Source of the DNA: Pleodorina starrii
Taxonomy: Eukaryota; Chlorophyta; Chlorophyceae; Chlamydomonadales; Volvocaceae
Direction of reading: 5' to 3'
Assembly (NCBI GenBank): GCA_030267565.1
Contig: BRXU01000009.1
Location: 952,001-1,016,000, forward strand
DNA length: 64,000 nucleotides
Part shown: one piece after another, positions 11,740 to 23,119 of the stretch
Numbering within the stretch: the stretch's first letter is position 1
Layout: each line of letters opens with the position of its first letter
Notes under the pieces: generated by a model
Told to the model about the DNA's origin: nothing
Database searches by the model: none
Seen by the model: only the letters and a program-made list of their open reading frames with translations
Made by a program: the position numbers and the translations under genes

Positions 11740-14700
11740 ATGCGGACGACTAGGCGGCTTCCGTAAACACTAGCATAGCTCTTTCCGGCTTAATTTCTTG
11801 TATCGACAGGCCCCTGCTCTCACATACAGTATGACGCGTGTACGTGCGGCGGTGTATTTGTTGCACGGTTTACAATCCCTTTCCCGTTTATTATCGATGA
11901 GGCCCTTTCCACCGTGATCCAAGAAATCTGTTGCTTTTCTGACTGAATCATTGTTTGCGCCCTTTTGGTACGCAGGTTTCCCGGATTGTCGGTCGCCATC
12001 GGCGGCCGCAGCTCCGATAACCTTCGCGCCAAAGCTCTCTCCGGGACCGCGCCGACCAGCAGCAGCACCAAGGGTCCTATTCCATACTCGGACCTTGTGA
12101 TTGGTAAGTAAACTAAGCAAAGTATGAACCATGCGCATGCGCTGGCTGTTGCGGTTGCGCAATGGCTTTACGCGGTTCACGGAACTGTCGAGCTGCGCCG
12201 AGACTACTTATGTAGGTTGCACTTGGTGGCCATATATATCGTATATCCTCCAGGGTTAACATGCCGGAAATGATAAACACTTGCGGAATATTACAATCCG
12301 GGCCCTGATGTCCCGTAGGAGTACCACGCGAGGCCGCACCCGGCGAGCGGCGCGTGGCTCTGAGCCCACCCGCTGTGGCATCTCTGGTCAAGCAGGGCTT
12401 CAAAAGCGTCCTGGTCCAGAGGGGCGCCGGCGAGCAGGCGCAGTTTACGGTGAGCGCGAACATGTGAATGAGCCAGTGCCGGATCGACTGTCCCGATTGC
12501 CCCCAGCTCCCGGCATGACTTGCATTCGGCATGCAGCTGCACCCGCAAAAGCGAGCAATCTTCCAGACGTGCCCTCCCGAGCCGGCCAAAATAATGATGA
12601 AACAGCGCGAACGTACGTGACATCGACACGCATAGGCAGCATAGCGTTTATCCTCGTCACAGCCCCCTTGGTCTGTCCTTCGGCACCCTGCACGCGTGCT
12701 GCTCACCGCGCTTACCTGCTTGCATCGTCCTTCATGCAGGATGCCGAATATGCGGCTGCGGGCGCAACCATCGTAGACGCAGATGATGCGCTCAGTGCCG
12801 ACGTCGTGCTGCGTGTTCGGCCGCCGGCGCCCGTGGAGGTGGACAAGATGAAGGAGGGCTCCATGTGGGTACGGTAGTGTTGGGTCGGGGTGAACATGTG
12901 CACATTGTCGTTCGCATCGCTGCCCACGCATACCTATTTGTCGATAGCTTGCAGCACTGCACCCCTTCGTCCGCCCATTTGCCGTCCATTTGCCGTCGTT
13001 GAACCGTAGCTCTAACCGAAATCTATCCCTGCCTGCCTGCCTGCCTGCCTGCCGCCTTCAGCCTGGTGAGCTACCTGTACCCCTCCCGCAACAAGGAGCT
13101 CATTGAGGCGCTGGCCAGCCGCAAGGCCACCGCCATCGGCATGGACTGCATCCCCCGAACCATCAGGTGGATATATACGATGGATAGGCGGGCGGCTGGC
13201 TGGGGAGGGGAACCTTATTCCGCATCGGCTTGTCTAGTCCAATTATTGACGTTGACGCGCACCCATGTCATTGTTACATTGTCCATCTCCGCACCCGCCC
13301 GGCACCCGTTACGTCCCCCGCAGTCGCGCCCAGATGTTCGACTCGCTGAGCTCCATGGCTAATATCGCCGGGTACAGGTGCGTGCGTGTACCGCCGGGGG
13401 CCGGGGGTCCCAACACAAGCGAGGGCGCGTGCCCTTTGATTCAGGAACGGCGTTTTGCCCGGATCCTGCTCAAATCTGAGTCTAAGCGCTAGCGGTGTAC
13501 CCTTCATCCAATCGCACGGTGCTCCGAGACCGGCTCGCTGTCCATTCACCCGCCCGCCGACACCGCTCGCTCCCCGGCGGATGCCTACAATTCCACGCAC
13601 CCCAGGGCGGTGACCGAGGCGACGCAGCACTTCGAGCGCTTCCTGAACGGCCAGATCACCGCCGCCGGCCGCATCCCGCCCGCCAAGGTGCTGGTCATCG
13701 GCGGCGGCGTTGCGGGACTGGCTGCGGTGGGCGCCGCCAAGAGCCTGGGCGCCATCGTGCGTGTGTTCGATACCCGCGGCGCCGTGCGCGAGCAGGCCAA
13801 GTCCATGGGCGCCGAGTTCCTGACTGTGGATATCCAGGAGGAGGGCGAGAGCGGCACCGGCTACTCCAAGGAGATGAGCCCAGCGTTCATTGAGGCGGAG
13901 GTGGGCCGGGAGGAAGGAGCAGGGAGGGGGCAGGGCGAAGGTCGTGCGGGACTCGGTGAGGGTCATGGAGGACAACGAGGGCTGTTGTGGGCCTGCTTCT
14001 AAGTCCATGCTTCAAACCCTTAATCTTGGAGTAGCTCCCAAGCAACTGGTTGTTCCTTGCCTTGCCGTGCCCCACAGATGAGGCTGTTCGCTGCTCAGGC
14101 CAAGGAGGTTGACATCATCATCACCACTGCCCTCATTCCGGGCAAGGGCGCCCCGCTGCTCATCACCAAGGACATGGTCGACTCCATGAAGCCCGGCTCC
14201 GTGATCGTGGACCTGTCCGCGGAGGCGGGTGGCAACTGCGCCTACACCAAGCCCGGCGAGGTGGTAGTCACACCCAACCGCGTCACGGTGGTTGGCTACA
14301 CCGACATGCCCTCCCGCATGGCCGGCCAGTCGTCCAGCCTGTACGCCAACAATATCTCCAAGCTGCTGCTGTCCGCGGGCCCCTTCACCGGCGGACCCAA
14401 GGGTCACCTGATGATCGACCACGCCGACCCCGTCATCCGGTGAGGGAGATGTCGGGCGCATCGGTCATCTATCGGGTTCGGCCACAGGAATGTCCGTGCC
14501 GTACATCAGTGACTGATCATGGTCCACCTTGTTATGTTTGGGATGGCCTTCAAAGTGCGTTTCCTTGTCCAGGCTTGCGAATCCCGCTTGTCATTCGCTC
14601 TGAATTTCGTGCTTTTGATGCGATCCGTCCTTTTTTAGCTGTACCCGAAGCTATCTGTGCGCCCGCCCTATGTAACCCACCTTGCGCCTCCATCCGGGTC

Positions 14701-17700
14701 CCTGAACCTCCCCGCCCCCCCTGCTCTCCGCCCAGCGGCTCGCTGGTTCTGGAGGACGGTGAGCTGCGCTGGCCCCCGCCCCCGGGCGTCATCCCCACCG
14801 CCAACACCAAGACCAACGTCGAGAAGGAGACCAAGAAGGAGACGGGCCCCGTGGACCTGTACGAGCCCACCAAGCAAAACGCCATCACCGCTTCAGCCGC
14901 CATAGCGGGTAAGCACAAGTTCCGCCGTGCCTGATTTCGGATAGAGCATATTTTTTGCATATCGGGGGTGATCCGGCGATCCTGGGGATTTCCCCCAAGT
15001 CGTGCTCGAGCCCGATTCGTCTGGCTTCTGTGCACGCCATTTCTTCTTCATCAAACATCATTTGACACTTTCGGCCGCCTCGTCACCCGCCTTCCATCAA
15101 ACACACGCCCCCTCATCAGGTGCTCTGCTGGTGGGCTCCTCCTCGCCCAGCGCCGCCTTCTCCTCCATGCTCACCAAGTTCGGACTGGCCTCCATCTGCG
15201 GCTACCAGACGGTGTGGGGAGTCGTGCCGGCGCTGCACTCGCCCCTCATGTCCGTCACCAACGCCGTGTCGGGTCTCACCGCGGTCGCCGGCATGGTGCT
15301 GGCGGGCGGCGGGGTGGTGCCGCACACGCCCGGCCAGGCGCTCGCGGCGACGGCGGTGGCGGCGTCGGCGGTCAACATCGGCGGCGGCTTCACGATCACG
15401 CAGCGCATGTTGGACATGTTCAAGCGCCCCACTGACCCCATCGAGCACAACCAGTTGTACGCGGCGCCGGGTGAGTGGCTGCACAAGTCACATCAGTGCG
15501 TGCGTCAGAGCGTGCTCGATGACCCAAGTGTGCAGAAGTTGATTGAAGCTTGAGGAGGGCGACTGGCCTCGCACCTCACCTATCTTGATGCAGCCGATGC
15601 AGCCGATGCGGAAGATGATCGATGCTCTGTTAAAAACCCCGATTCACCATACGCCCGATATCACGTATCGTTTCGTTTCACCAGCCCCATCCATTTTCCC
15701 CCATTTTCTTCCCTCCCCCTTCCCGCTCCCTCAGCCGCCACGCTGATCGGCGGTTTCATGGTGGGCTCCCTGCTGGCGGGCGGCGACTCTCCCGGCCTCA
15801 CCTCCGCCGCCTACCTCACCTCCTCCGCGCTGTGCATCGCCGCCATCGCCTGCCTCGCCAACCAGTCCAGCGCGCGAGCCGGTATGCGAGCCAGCCAGAG
15901 GGATGATTGGAAGATGAGCGACGGGATAAGCAGAAACGGCGGTTCATGGTCGATCAGTTACCTGGGTGTGGTCGACGGGGCGGCGGTCTTGGATGCGAAC
16001 CTTTCCACCTGAACCACCTCACGATCTATCCCCGTGCCACTGTCGGTGATGCACGCAGGTAACGCGCTGGGCATGGCCGGTGTGGGTGGTGGCATTGCGA
16101 CCACTCTGCTGGGTGTTATGCACGCTCCGGCCGCTGTGTACGGCCAGGTGCTGGCAATGCTGGGAGCCGGCGCAGGTGAGCGCAGGGCGGTGGGGTGTGT
16201 GGGAATAGAAGTGTGCTAGCTAGGAGGCAGTTCACGAGACGCCAGTGTTCTTTTGCACGCGCCCCAATCGAAAGGTCCGCCACAAAGTCGCGCAACAGAC
16301 CAGGATGTAACGCGAATGGTGCCGCCTCACAGCCCTCGCCCCGCCAACGCGCACCCCGCCCCCACTACACGCGTGCACGCAGCTGCCGGTCACTACATTG
16401 GCAAGAATATGAAGATCACCGAGCTGCCCCAGATGGTGGCCGCCTTCCACTCGCTGGTGGGCCTGGCGGCCGCCGCCACCTCCATTGCCAACGTCATGGC
16501 CGCTGACCCCGCGCACACCCTGGATACCACGCACAAGGTGGGTTGGGGGGGAGGACCACACTGCACACCAGCAGGGTTAGTACAGGAATTGAGGCCGCCC
16601 TTGCCTTTCTCAAGATGGCCGTCGCGGTCAAATAGGCTCTCTGTTCCACCCTCTACCGACCCCGCTCTCTCCCTCCCCTCTCCGTCCTGTGCTGTCCGCA
16701 GGTGACCGCCTACCTGGGCGACTTCATCGGTGCCATCACCATGACCGGATCCGCGGTCGCATTCGGCAAGCTGCACGGCCTGCTCAAGTCGGAGCCCCTC
16801 AGCCTGCCCTTCAAGAACCAGATCAACCTGGCGCTGCTGGCCGCCAACCTCGCCTGCGGGGCCGCCTTCCTGTCCACCTCGGGTGACGAGGCGTCCAGTG
16901 TGGGTGTGGCGGCACTTGTGGGCGTCGCGGCGCTGGCGGGGCTCAAGGGCGCGCACATGACTGCGTCCATCGGCGGTGCCGACATGCCCGTCGTCATCAC
17001 GCTGCTCAACTCGTACTCGGGCTATGCGCTGTGCGCCGAGGGCTTCATGCTCAACAACGACCTGCTGACGACGGTGGGGGCGCTCATCGGCTCGTCGGGA
17101 GCCATCCTGTCGTACATCATGTGCACGGTGAGAGGGCTGGCAGACGGGAAACTTACAGCCGAGGGCACCGGGTACGTTTGCGTTAGGGGGTTAGCAAGCC
17201 CCAACATGAGCCCAACAAATACCGCATGTCACCTGCCTGTCTATGATATTTCCACGCGCAGGCCATGAACCGCTCGCTGGCCAACGTTATTCTGGGCGGC
17301 TACGAAACCGCGGGCAAGACCAGTACCGCCAAGGCGGTGAGTAAATGGAGTGCGTGCTGAAACAAAGGGCCCGGATACAGATACCTAATATGACGGCTTT
17401 GGGGCTCTTAGACGCTCTCTTCGGTCTGCTTTCTGCGTTGACGTGCCGCCAAGCAAGTCATCGAAATTTGCTTAACCAGCAGCCGAGTTGGCCTGCTGTG
17501 ACCATGTCGCCCTACGGCCACTTGATCGCTGGTCGCTCTGCAGGAGGTGGGCACTCACCAGGAGATCGATGTGGGCGGTGTGGTGGAGGCGCTCACCTCC
17601 GCTAACAAGGTCATCATCGTGCCCGGGTACGGCATGGCGGTGGCCAACGCGCAGTACCCGGTGGCCGAGCTAGCCAAGAACCTGACCGACAAGGGTATGA

Positions 17701-18876
17701 GTGTCAAGTTCGGCATCCACCCGGTTGCGGGCCGCATGCCCGGCCAGCTCAATGTGCTGCTGGCGGAGGCGGGAGTGCCGTACGACGGTGAGCTTTATTA
17801 TTAGAGCAGGAAATGGCAGGGGAAATGGCTCCATATTTCCGTTAACAGTGTCAATGTAACGATCTGCACAATCCTATGCTGCCCGCATCGGCGCTTGACA
17901 TGTACTGCCGCTGGGCCCAGCCTCATGCCAGGCTGCTGCCTGATGCGCTACCCCGCCCCATGTGTCGTGTCATGCCGCGCTCTCTCCCTGAGAAGCACCG
18001 AGATAGAATCGCCAAGCAACTACCTCACACAGTCCATTTAGCCCCAACCTGCCCACCCCGCCGCTCTTTCGTCCCCCATGCACGTGCAGTCGTGTTCGAG
18101 ATGGACGAGATCAACGAGGAGTTGGACGATGCGGACGTGTGCCTGGTCATCGGCGCCAACGACACCGTCAACAGCGCCGCAGTGGAGGACCCCAACTCGG
18201 TCATTGCGGGTGAGTGCGGATAGTAGTGACGGATAGTGACGGGTGGGCGCGTCGGCGCACTCGGGGAGGTCTTGGGAGGAGGTGTGCGCCGCCTTGAGGC
18301 CAACGGGCTGGCAAGTGTTCTTGGGCCGCAATGTGGAATGGACTCTCTTTCCGCTCTCCATGCCTGACATCACGCGCATTTCTTGTCCTGTTGACCCATG
18401 GGTCCATGCCGTTTTTTGCCGTTGCACCTACCCCGCTCCCCAGGCATGCCCGTCATCGAGGTGTGGCGCTCCAAGCAGGTGTTCTTCATGAAGCGCACCA
18501 TGGGGGCAGGCTACGCGGGGGCCGACAACCCGGTGTTCTACAAGGTGCGGAGGCGGGCTGGGACCAAGGAACACGCACGTCGCCCGGACCCGTGCGGCGC
18601 TTGTCCGAGTGCTCGCGAGCAGCCATGTCGCCATTCATTGGACTACTGTAAAAGTCGTTGCCACGCACGCGTCCGCCTCACCAAACATGGTGCTTCTGGC
18701 ATCGCAAAACCAGATCTGCTTTCGTTCCCTGCTCGCCTCTCCTCGCTGTCCACCCCGCCGTCTTCTTTCCTTACTTGTGCCCGCAGCCCAACACCTGGAT
18801 GTTCCTGGGCGACGCCAAGAAGATGACCGACGCGCTGCTCACGCGCGTCAACGAGGCCCTCGGCGTCAAGAAGTGA
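11740..18876 (+). CDS. NNT: proton-translocating NAD(P)+ transhydrogenase, one-chain (dI-dII-dIII), mitochondrial type
   Basis: This inner-membrane enzyme uses the proton gradient to drive NADH + NADP+ to NAD+ + NADPH. Nineteen exons, all phase-consistent: 11740-11762, 11976-12103, 12319-12449, 12740-12864, 13062-13166, 13324-13377, 13606-13900, 14078-14439, 14736-14908, 15120-15470, 15735-15881, 16059-16175, 16383-16537, 16702-17127, 17262-17336, 17544-17787, 18090-18209, 18444-18544, 18787-18876; 1,073 aa, close to the animal enzyme. The N-terminus ([12 protein letters not shown]...) looks like a mitochondrial leader; exon 1 rests on phase only. Domain I begins [12 protein letters not shown] and has the NAD-binding [15 protein letters not shown] near residue 220. 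Domain II is a multi-helix membrane region (about 465-870) with the proton-path His in FHSLVG. Domain III (about 889-1073) has [22 protein letters not shown] and GANDTVN for NADP(H). No lesion was seen. Human-type order, not the dIII-first order of some protists. Confidence 0.95.
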
Positions 18877-20559
18877 TGGAGTGGATTGAGGGGTGTTATG
18901 AGTGGCGGAGAAGCAACCTATCGCTCGGACTCGGCCCTTTCGTGTTCATTAGCCCTTAAAGCGCTGCCACGGTAACACATTTCCGAGCCACAGCCGCCAC
19001 GGCAGGCAGGCATCTGCCGTACATGCATTAAAGGAAGCATTGTCAAATGCTATCTAAATATGCAAATTTGTTTTTTTCCTCACAGCTGCCTGAGAGCTTG
19101 CTCCTGCCGCGATGCGGTGTGGCTCAGCTAGGCTAGCAGCTCGGGAGCTAGCTTCACCTTCGCTGTATGCATGTCTATCTTCGGGTTGAAGGTTTTATCG
19201 TTCATCGTATGTCATATTTTATCGCTGTGTTGCTTCAGTTGGTCGGTTAGCTGTGTGTGTTCGTTGGGTCACGCATCGCAAACTCGGCTATGCCTGCTGG
19301 CCGTACCCGCCATGCCCTTTGGTGGCAGGTACGGTTTGGGTTTGCATCGTTTTGTTTGCGCGCAATTCTATGAAACATGGTTAATGAAGCCATAAATATA
19401 TATCCGATGGAAGGCTCCCGAGGCTGGCGAAGGTGGCTAGATCGCGCATCGCGGCAAATACCGCCGCCGCCGGGTCGTGATGAATGATGCGATCCGCACT
19501 GCAGCATGGCAGCCGCTTGATTCCTTGTCTACGTTTAACCTACTCGCAGCACATGAGCGAGGGCGGTGCGGGTTTGTATGTTTATTACTTTACTCGCCTG
19601 TGATTATTTGTACGCGCTAGCAGTGAAAATGATGGCTGCGCGACTGTACTAAGCGTTGTTTGTGGTTGTTGTGGTTGTTACAGTACGTACGGTAGTGGGC
19701 TCCAGACCGCGGAAGAGTCTTGAAGAGTAGATAGAGCCGCTGTCAAGCTGGCCGTGCACGTTTACGGTAGTGTACGTTTCGTTGTTCGCTGGCTTTTTTC
19801 TTTTCGGTACCCTACGTATAAATCTATCAAATTTATGTGGTGTGAACAGGTGTGAAGATTCTGGTGTGTTATAGAGCGATGTGGCGGCCGGGCAGACGCG
19901 GGGGGTCGCATGGCCATCTATCTGTCGCATTGTACGGAGCAGTTCTTGTATTCTGGCGGGCGGGCGTAGCCCAGCGCCCCTCTCGCCAGGGGGACGTGAT
20001 GCAGCTATTCTTTGGGCTCATCCTTCTGTAAGTTGTGCAGGTAGAGTCATGCTTCGGTGTGATGTATACGATGTTGTGAACAAGTGGGTGTATCGTTGAT
20101 GCGCTTGAGGATGCTGTTTTGCCAGTGGGAGGGATAACTTAGCCTCAACCCCCCGACACAGCCCCACCCGATAGATAGACACATGTATGCCACGCCGTTG
20201 CGCATCAGTCGGACGAAACAATGTGCGCACACATAAGCGCAGCTGCACATGACCATAGGAGCAAACTCATTACAATGGTTCCGGCCCCTGTGTATGTCCC
20301 ACTTGGCCAGTCTACTCGCCCAGCACCACTTAGCCTCCCTCTTCATCTCCTACCTCTCCTCCTCCTCTTTACTCCCCCCCCGCCCCGGTACTCCCAAAAG
20401 CCTCCCTCGCCGCCCCCTGCACGCCGCCAGACAAGACAAACAAGAAACAACAATCCCCACTCCTCTACGGACTCCGGCTCCCGAGGACGGGGCACACACA
20501 CAAAATACACCGCCCGGCTTCACCCCGCCCTGCTTGCCCACGAGACTCTTGGTCAGGGC
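18877..20559. other. 3' flank/intergenic, no gene recognised
   Basis: Contains the transhydrogenase 3' UTR and unassigned DNA with T/G-rich runs and a TTGTGGTTGTTGTGG repeat near 19660. From about 20330 it becomes C-rich. No conserved frame or RNA gene was found. Confidence 0.55.
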
Positions 20560-21100
20560 GATGCGTCCCGCCCCAGAGGCACAGCCCCTCTAACCCCCCT
20601 GCACAACCCTCCCTGCCCTGTGCCCTCCCTCCCCCCCTCACGGGCGGCGCTTGGGCTAGCCAGAGCTGCTGCTGGGTGGTGGTGGCCCCCGCTGCTGCCT
20701 ACGGGGGCGCCAAGTACCGGTCGATCTGCTACCGCACGGCCCGGGAGGAGGGGGTAGGGCCGGCCGGCGGCGCCCCCAGAGCCCCCACATACACCCGCAT
20801 GTTTCAGTGGGCAGGTGCGTGTTGCCGGGCAGGGGCACGCCGTCCACCACGAGACGCCACACGGTCTCCTTGTCGTCTCCCAGCGCACCCCTGCCGTCGT
20901 AGGCGTGCCAGGGTTGCCCGGAAGCGCCGGGTTCTCTGGCGTGAGGGCAGCACGCACAAAGTCAGTCATCAAACACAGTCGCCGCTCGTTGGCGGGTCTG
21001 TCCTGCAGCTGTGTCGCCTGGCTGACCGTCAGGCGGCGGAGCGGCACCGTTCCCCCGTGGAGGCGCCACCCAGCCCCGGCTGGGTGGGCAGCACCATCTG
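20560..21100 (-). pseudogene. decayed fragment of a retroelement-associated ORF
   Basis: The minus strand reads GDDKETVWRLVVDGVPLPGN and then HLPTETCGC near 20790-20880. A shifted frame continues with an in-frame stop and QIDRYLAPP near 20700. From memory, this 'WRL-DG-PLPGNTH' plus Cys pattern resembles the C-terminal region of retrotransposon proteins common in volvocine genomes. Frameshifts and a stop make it a relic. Identification is by pattern only and limits are approximate. Confidence 0.4.
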
Positions 21101-21125
21101 AGCACACACCCTCCAGGCAACACAC

Positions 21126-22401
21126 AAGCTTGATTCAATTTACGCCTGTATTGCTGGACGACAGCGGTGAAGCGCCTCAATGGGGGGGAAAGGTCAATTC
21201 GGGTCTGTTCCGGGTGTGGTTTCGTTGCGGTTGATGACGAGTGTCCCCTTTAAGCAAGCAGCTGACGTACAGACTGGGAACGTGTCTGCTATATAGTGTA
21301 GTGGGAATATGTCTGCTAAGGTCCCCACGATATGCGCCGGTGAGTGGAGTCCACTTCTCGAACTTCTCCACTACCGGTACTTGAACCTGCTGGTAATCGA
21401 CGCATCTCGTCGTCGGTCGGCAAATCGGTTTCGACGGCTGCGGGGCGGGGTAATTTATGTTTTATTACCCCCTAAAAAGAAATTGGACTGCCCTTGTTTA
21501 CCAGTCTTTCCGTCATGTTGACGGGGTGTTACACTGTGGGCGACTCGATCGATCGAGACCGGACGAGCACCGGGGGCCATGACCCGGCCGGAACACAGCG
21601 CAGGGGCGGGCGCGCTGCTACGCATGTTTGCCCCGTCATGTTGGAGGGTTGTTGTTTGTCCTAATCAACAGTTTGCTTCGTTGAGTTCCAGCGGCCCATG
21701 AGCCTCCTTGCTCGTCCGGGCCCTAAGAGCACAACAGAGCACAAGGGGAGCACAAGCAGCTTGAAACATCACATCATATATGAATATCCAGCTGTACCGT
21801 TGCGGCGAAATAGTTCATTGTCCCCGGATAGCGGTGTACTAAACGGTTGCATTAGGCTACGTAGTACATGTTGTACTAGCTGTCTGCCTGTAGTAACATG
21901 TTACTACACAATGTGTCCCCCCACAGCGGACTACTTCCGTCAAGGGCCGCTCTCAAGAATGCGGATCTAACCGTACACCCTTTATTGTAACCTGTACTGA
22001 CTATACTGTATTGGGTTCCACTTTTTGTGTCCCACGCGATCGCTGGGCCTAACTTTCTGTGGTCCATTCTGGACCACAACCGATATAAATGGTTAATAAT
22101 AGGCGCGTCGTATAAACAGGCTCAGTCCCTTACTTACGAAGGCAAGTCGAAGAAGGGTACAGGTTTTGTTGCATCCGGAGGTTCCGGCATGGGTGGCATG
22201 GTGGCTAGGGTTCATTAATGTCATCGTATGCGAGTAGGCGCAACTCCAGAGACTACCTTCCTCGACTCCGACCACTTTACCAACCGTCGGCGTTTATGCT
22301 TGTCGAACCGTGTCGAGACGGCAGATATTTTGAGCAGTGCCTGAACGCTGCCCAAACTGGGCGCAACCCCGCATGGACGAGTAGCTCTGCAATACAGTAC
22401 C
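21126..22401. other. intergenic, no gene recognised
   Basis: AT-richer DNA without a conserved frame. CTCGATCGATCGAG at 21544-21557 is a perfect palindrome. A short open stretch at 21309 ends in a possible splice donor, but no partner exon could be matched. Confidence 0.5.
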
Positions 22402-22837
22402 ATGCACTTGGTCCCTATGCCTCCAACGGTGCGTTGCGGCCCCCCCACCGGCTCGATACTGCACGCAGGCTGGGATTACGCGGACCTTCCCTTCTGCTTT
22501 GCCTTATCAACGGCCTTATCAACAGCAGCAGTATCGTATGATTCAATCCGCCTTCGCGCCTGGCTACGGCTACGCGCTCGCCCCTGTCGATGAGCCGACC
22601 CCTCAGCGCACTCAGCAGCGGCCGCAGCAACAGCAACAGCAACAACATCAGCAACAGCAACAGCAGCACGCCCGGCGTCCGGCTGCGGACTTCACGGAAC
22701 CGACAGTGACAGGCGCCGCACCGGGCAGCAGCCCCTTCCCGCGTCTCCCGGAAGTGGCCTCCCCGGAAGTGAGATCCAAGGCAACCGACTATGGCAAGCT
22801 CCTTAGCATCAATGAAGCGTGTAACATGATTTTATGA
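22402..22837 (+). CDS. short Gln-rich protein of unknown function (model tentative)
   Basis: The best-supported part is the frame ending at 22837. It reads LPYQRPYQQQQYRMIQ, a Pro/Gln stretch, two poly-Gln blocks near 22620-22665 and the tail GKLLSINEACNMIL. A possible first exon at 22402-22428 (MHLVPMPPT) joins in phase after a 40-base GT-AG intron to an exon starting at 22469, giving about 135 aa; that is short for an intron and unproven. The last 34 codons and the following 93 bases are repeated, inverted, at 26566-26760. The shared tail may therefore belong to a mobile element rather than a host gene. No family recognised. Confidence 0.4.
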
Positions 22838-22930
22838 AAGGCAAAAGACGGGCGAACACGGCAGACGTTGAGAGAGCAACTATTTTTGGCAGGACGCCGT
22901 ATCACACTTCTGACCAAAGCCGAATAGAGT
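22736..22930 (+). repeat. 195-bp inverted repeat, left copy
   Basis: Matches the reverse complement of 26566-26760 with about five mismatches (about 97%). It covers the last codons of the Gln-rich frame (PRLPEVASPEV...NEACNMIL), its stop and the 3' flank. Identity ends sharply inside at about 22930. The 11-base GGGCAGCAGCC sits just outside this copy (22723) and also just outside the right copy (26761). Because that motif is nearly self-complementary, it could be a target duplication or a continuation of the repeat. Confidence 0.9.
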
Positions 22931-23119
22931 TTTGGTAGGGACCAGAGGAACAAACCGATACATAGTGACAGTGACAGTAAAATTACAAAGGGGCATCAGT
23001 TTTACGCCGCCGGCTGCCTTCATGCACAAATCTTCTTGCATGGTTCCCCTGCCCCTCCAGTAACAACTGCGCAAAATATTTGGTGGTTAAGCAAGGATAA
23101 CCTCATCGTATAAAAGGAC

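Noticed and set aside
12113..12931. 272-codon minus-strand frame
   Set aside because: Antisense shadow of transhydrogenase exons 3-4 and their introns; no domain.
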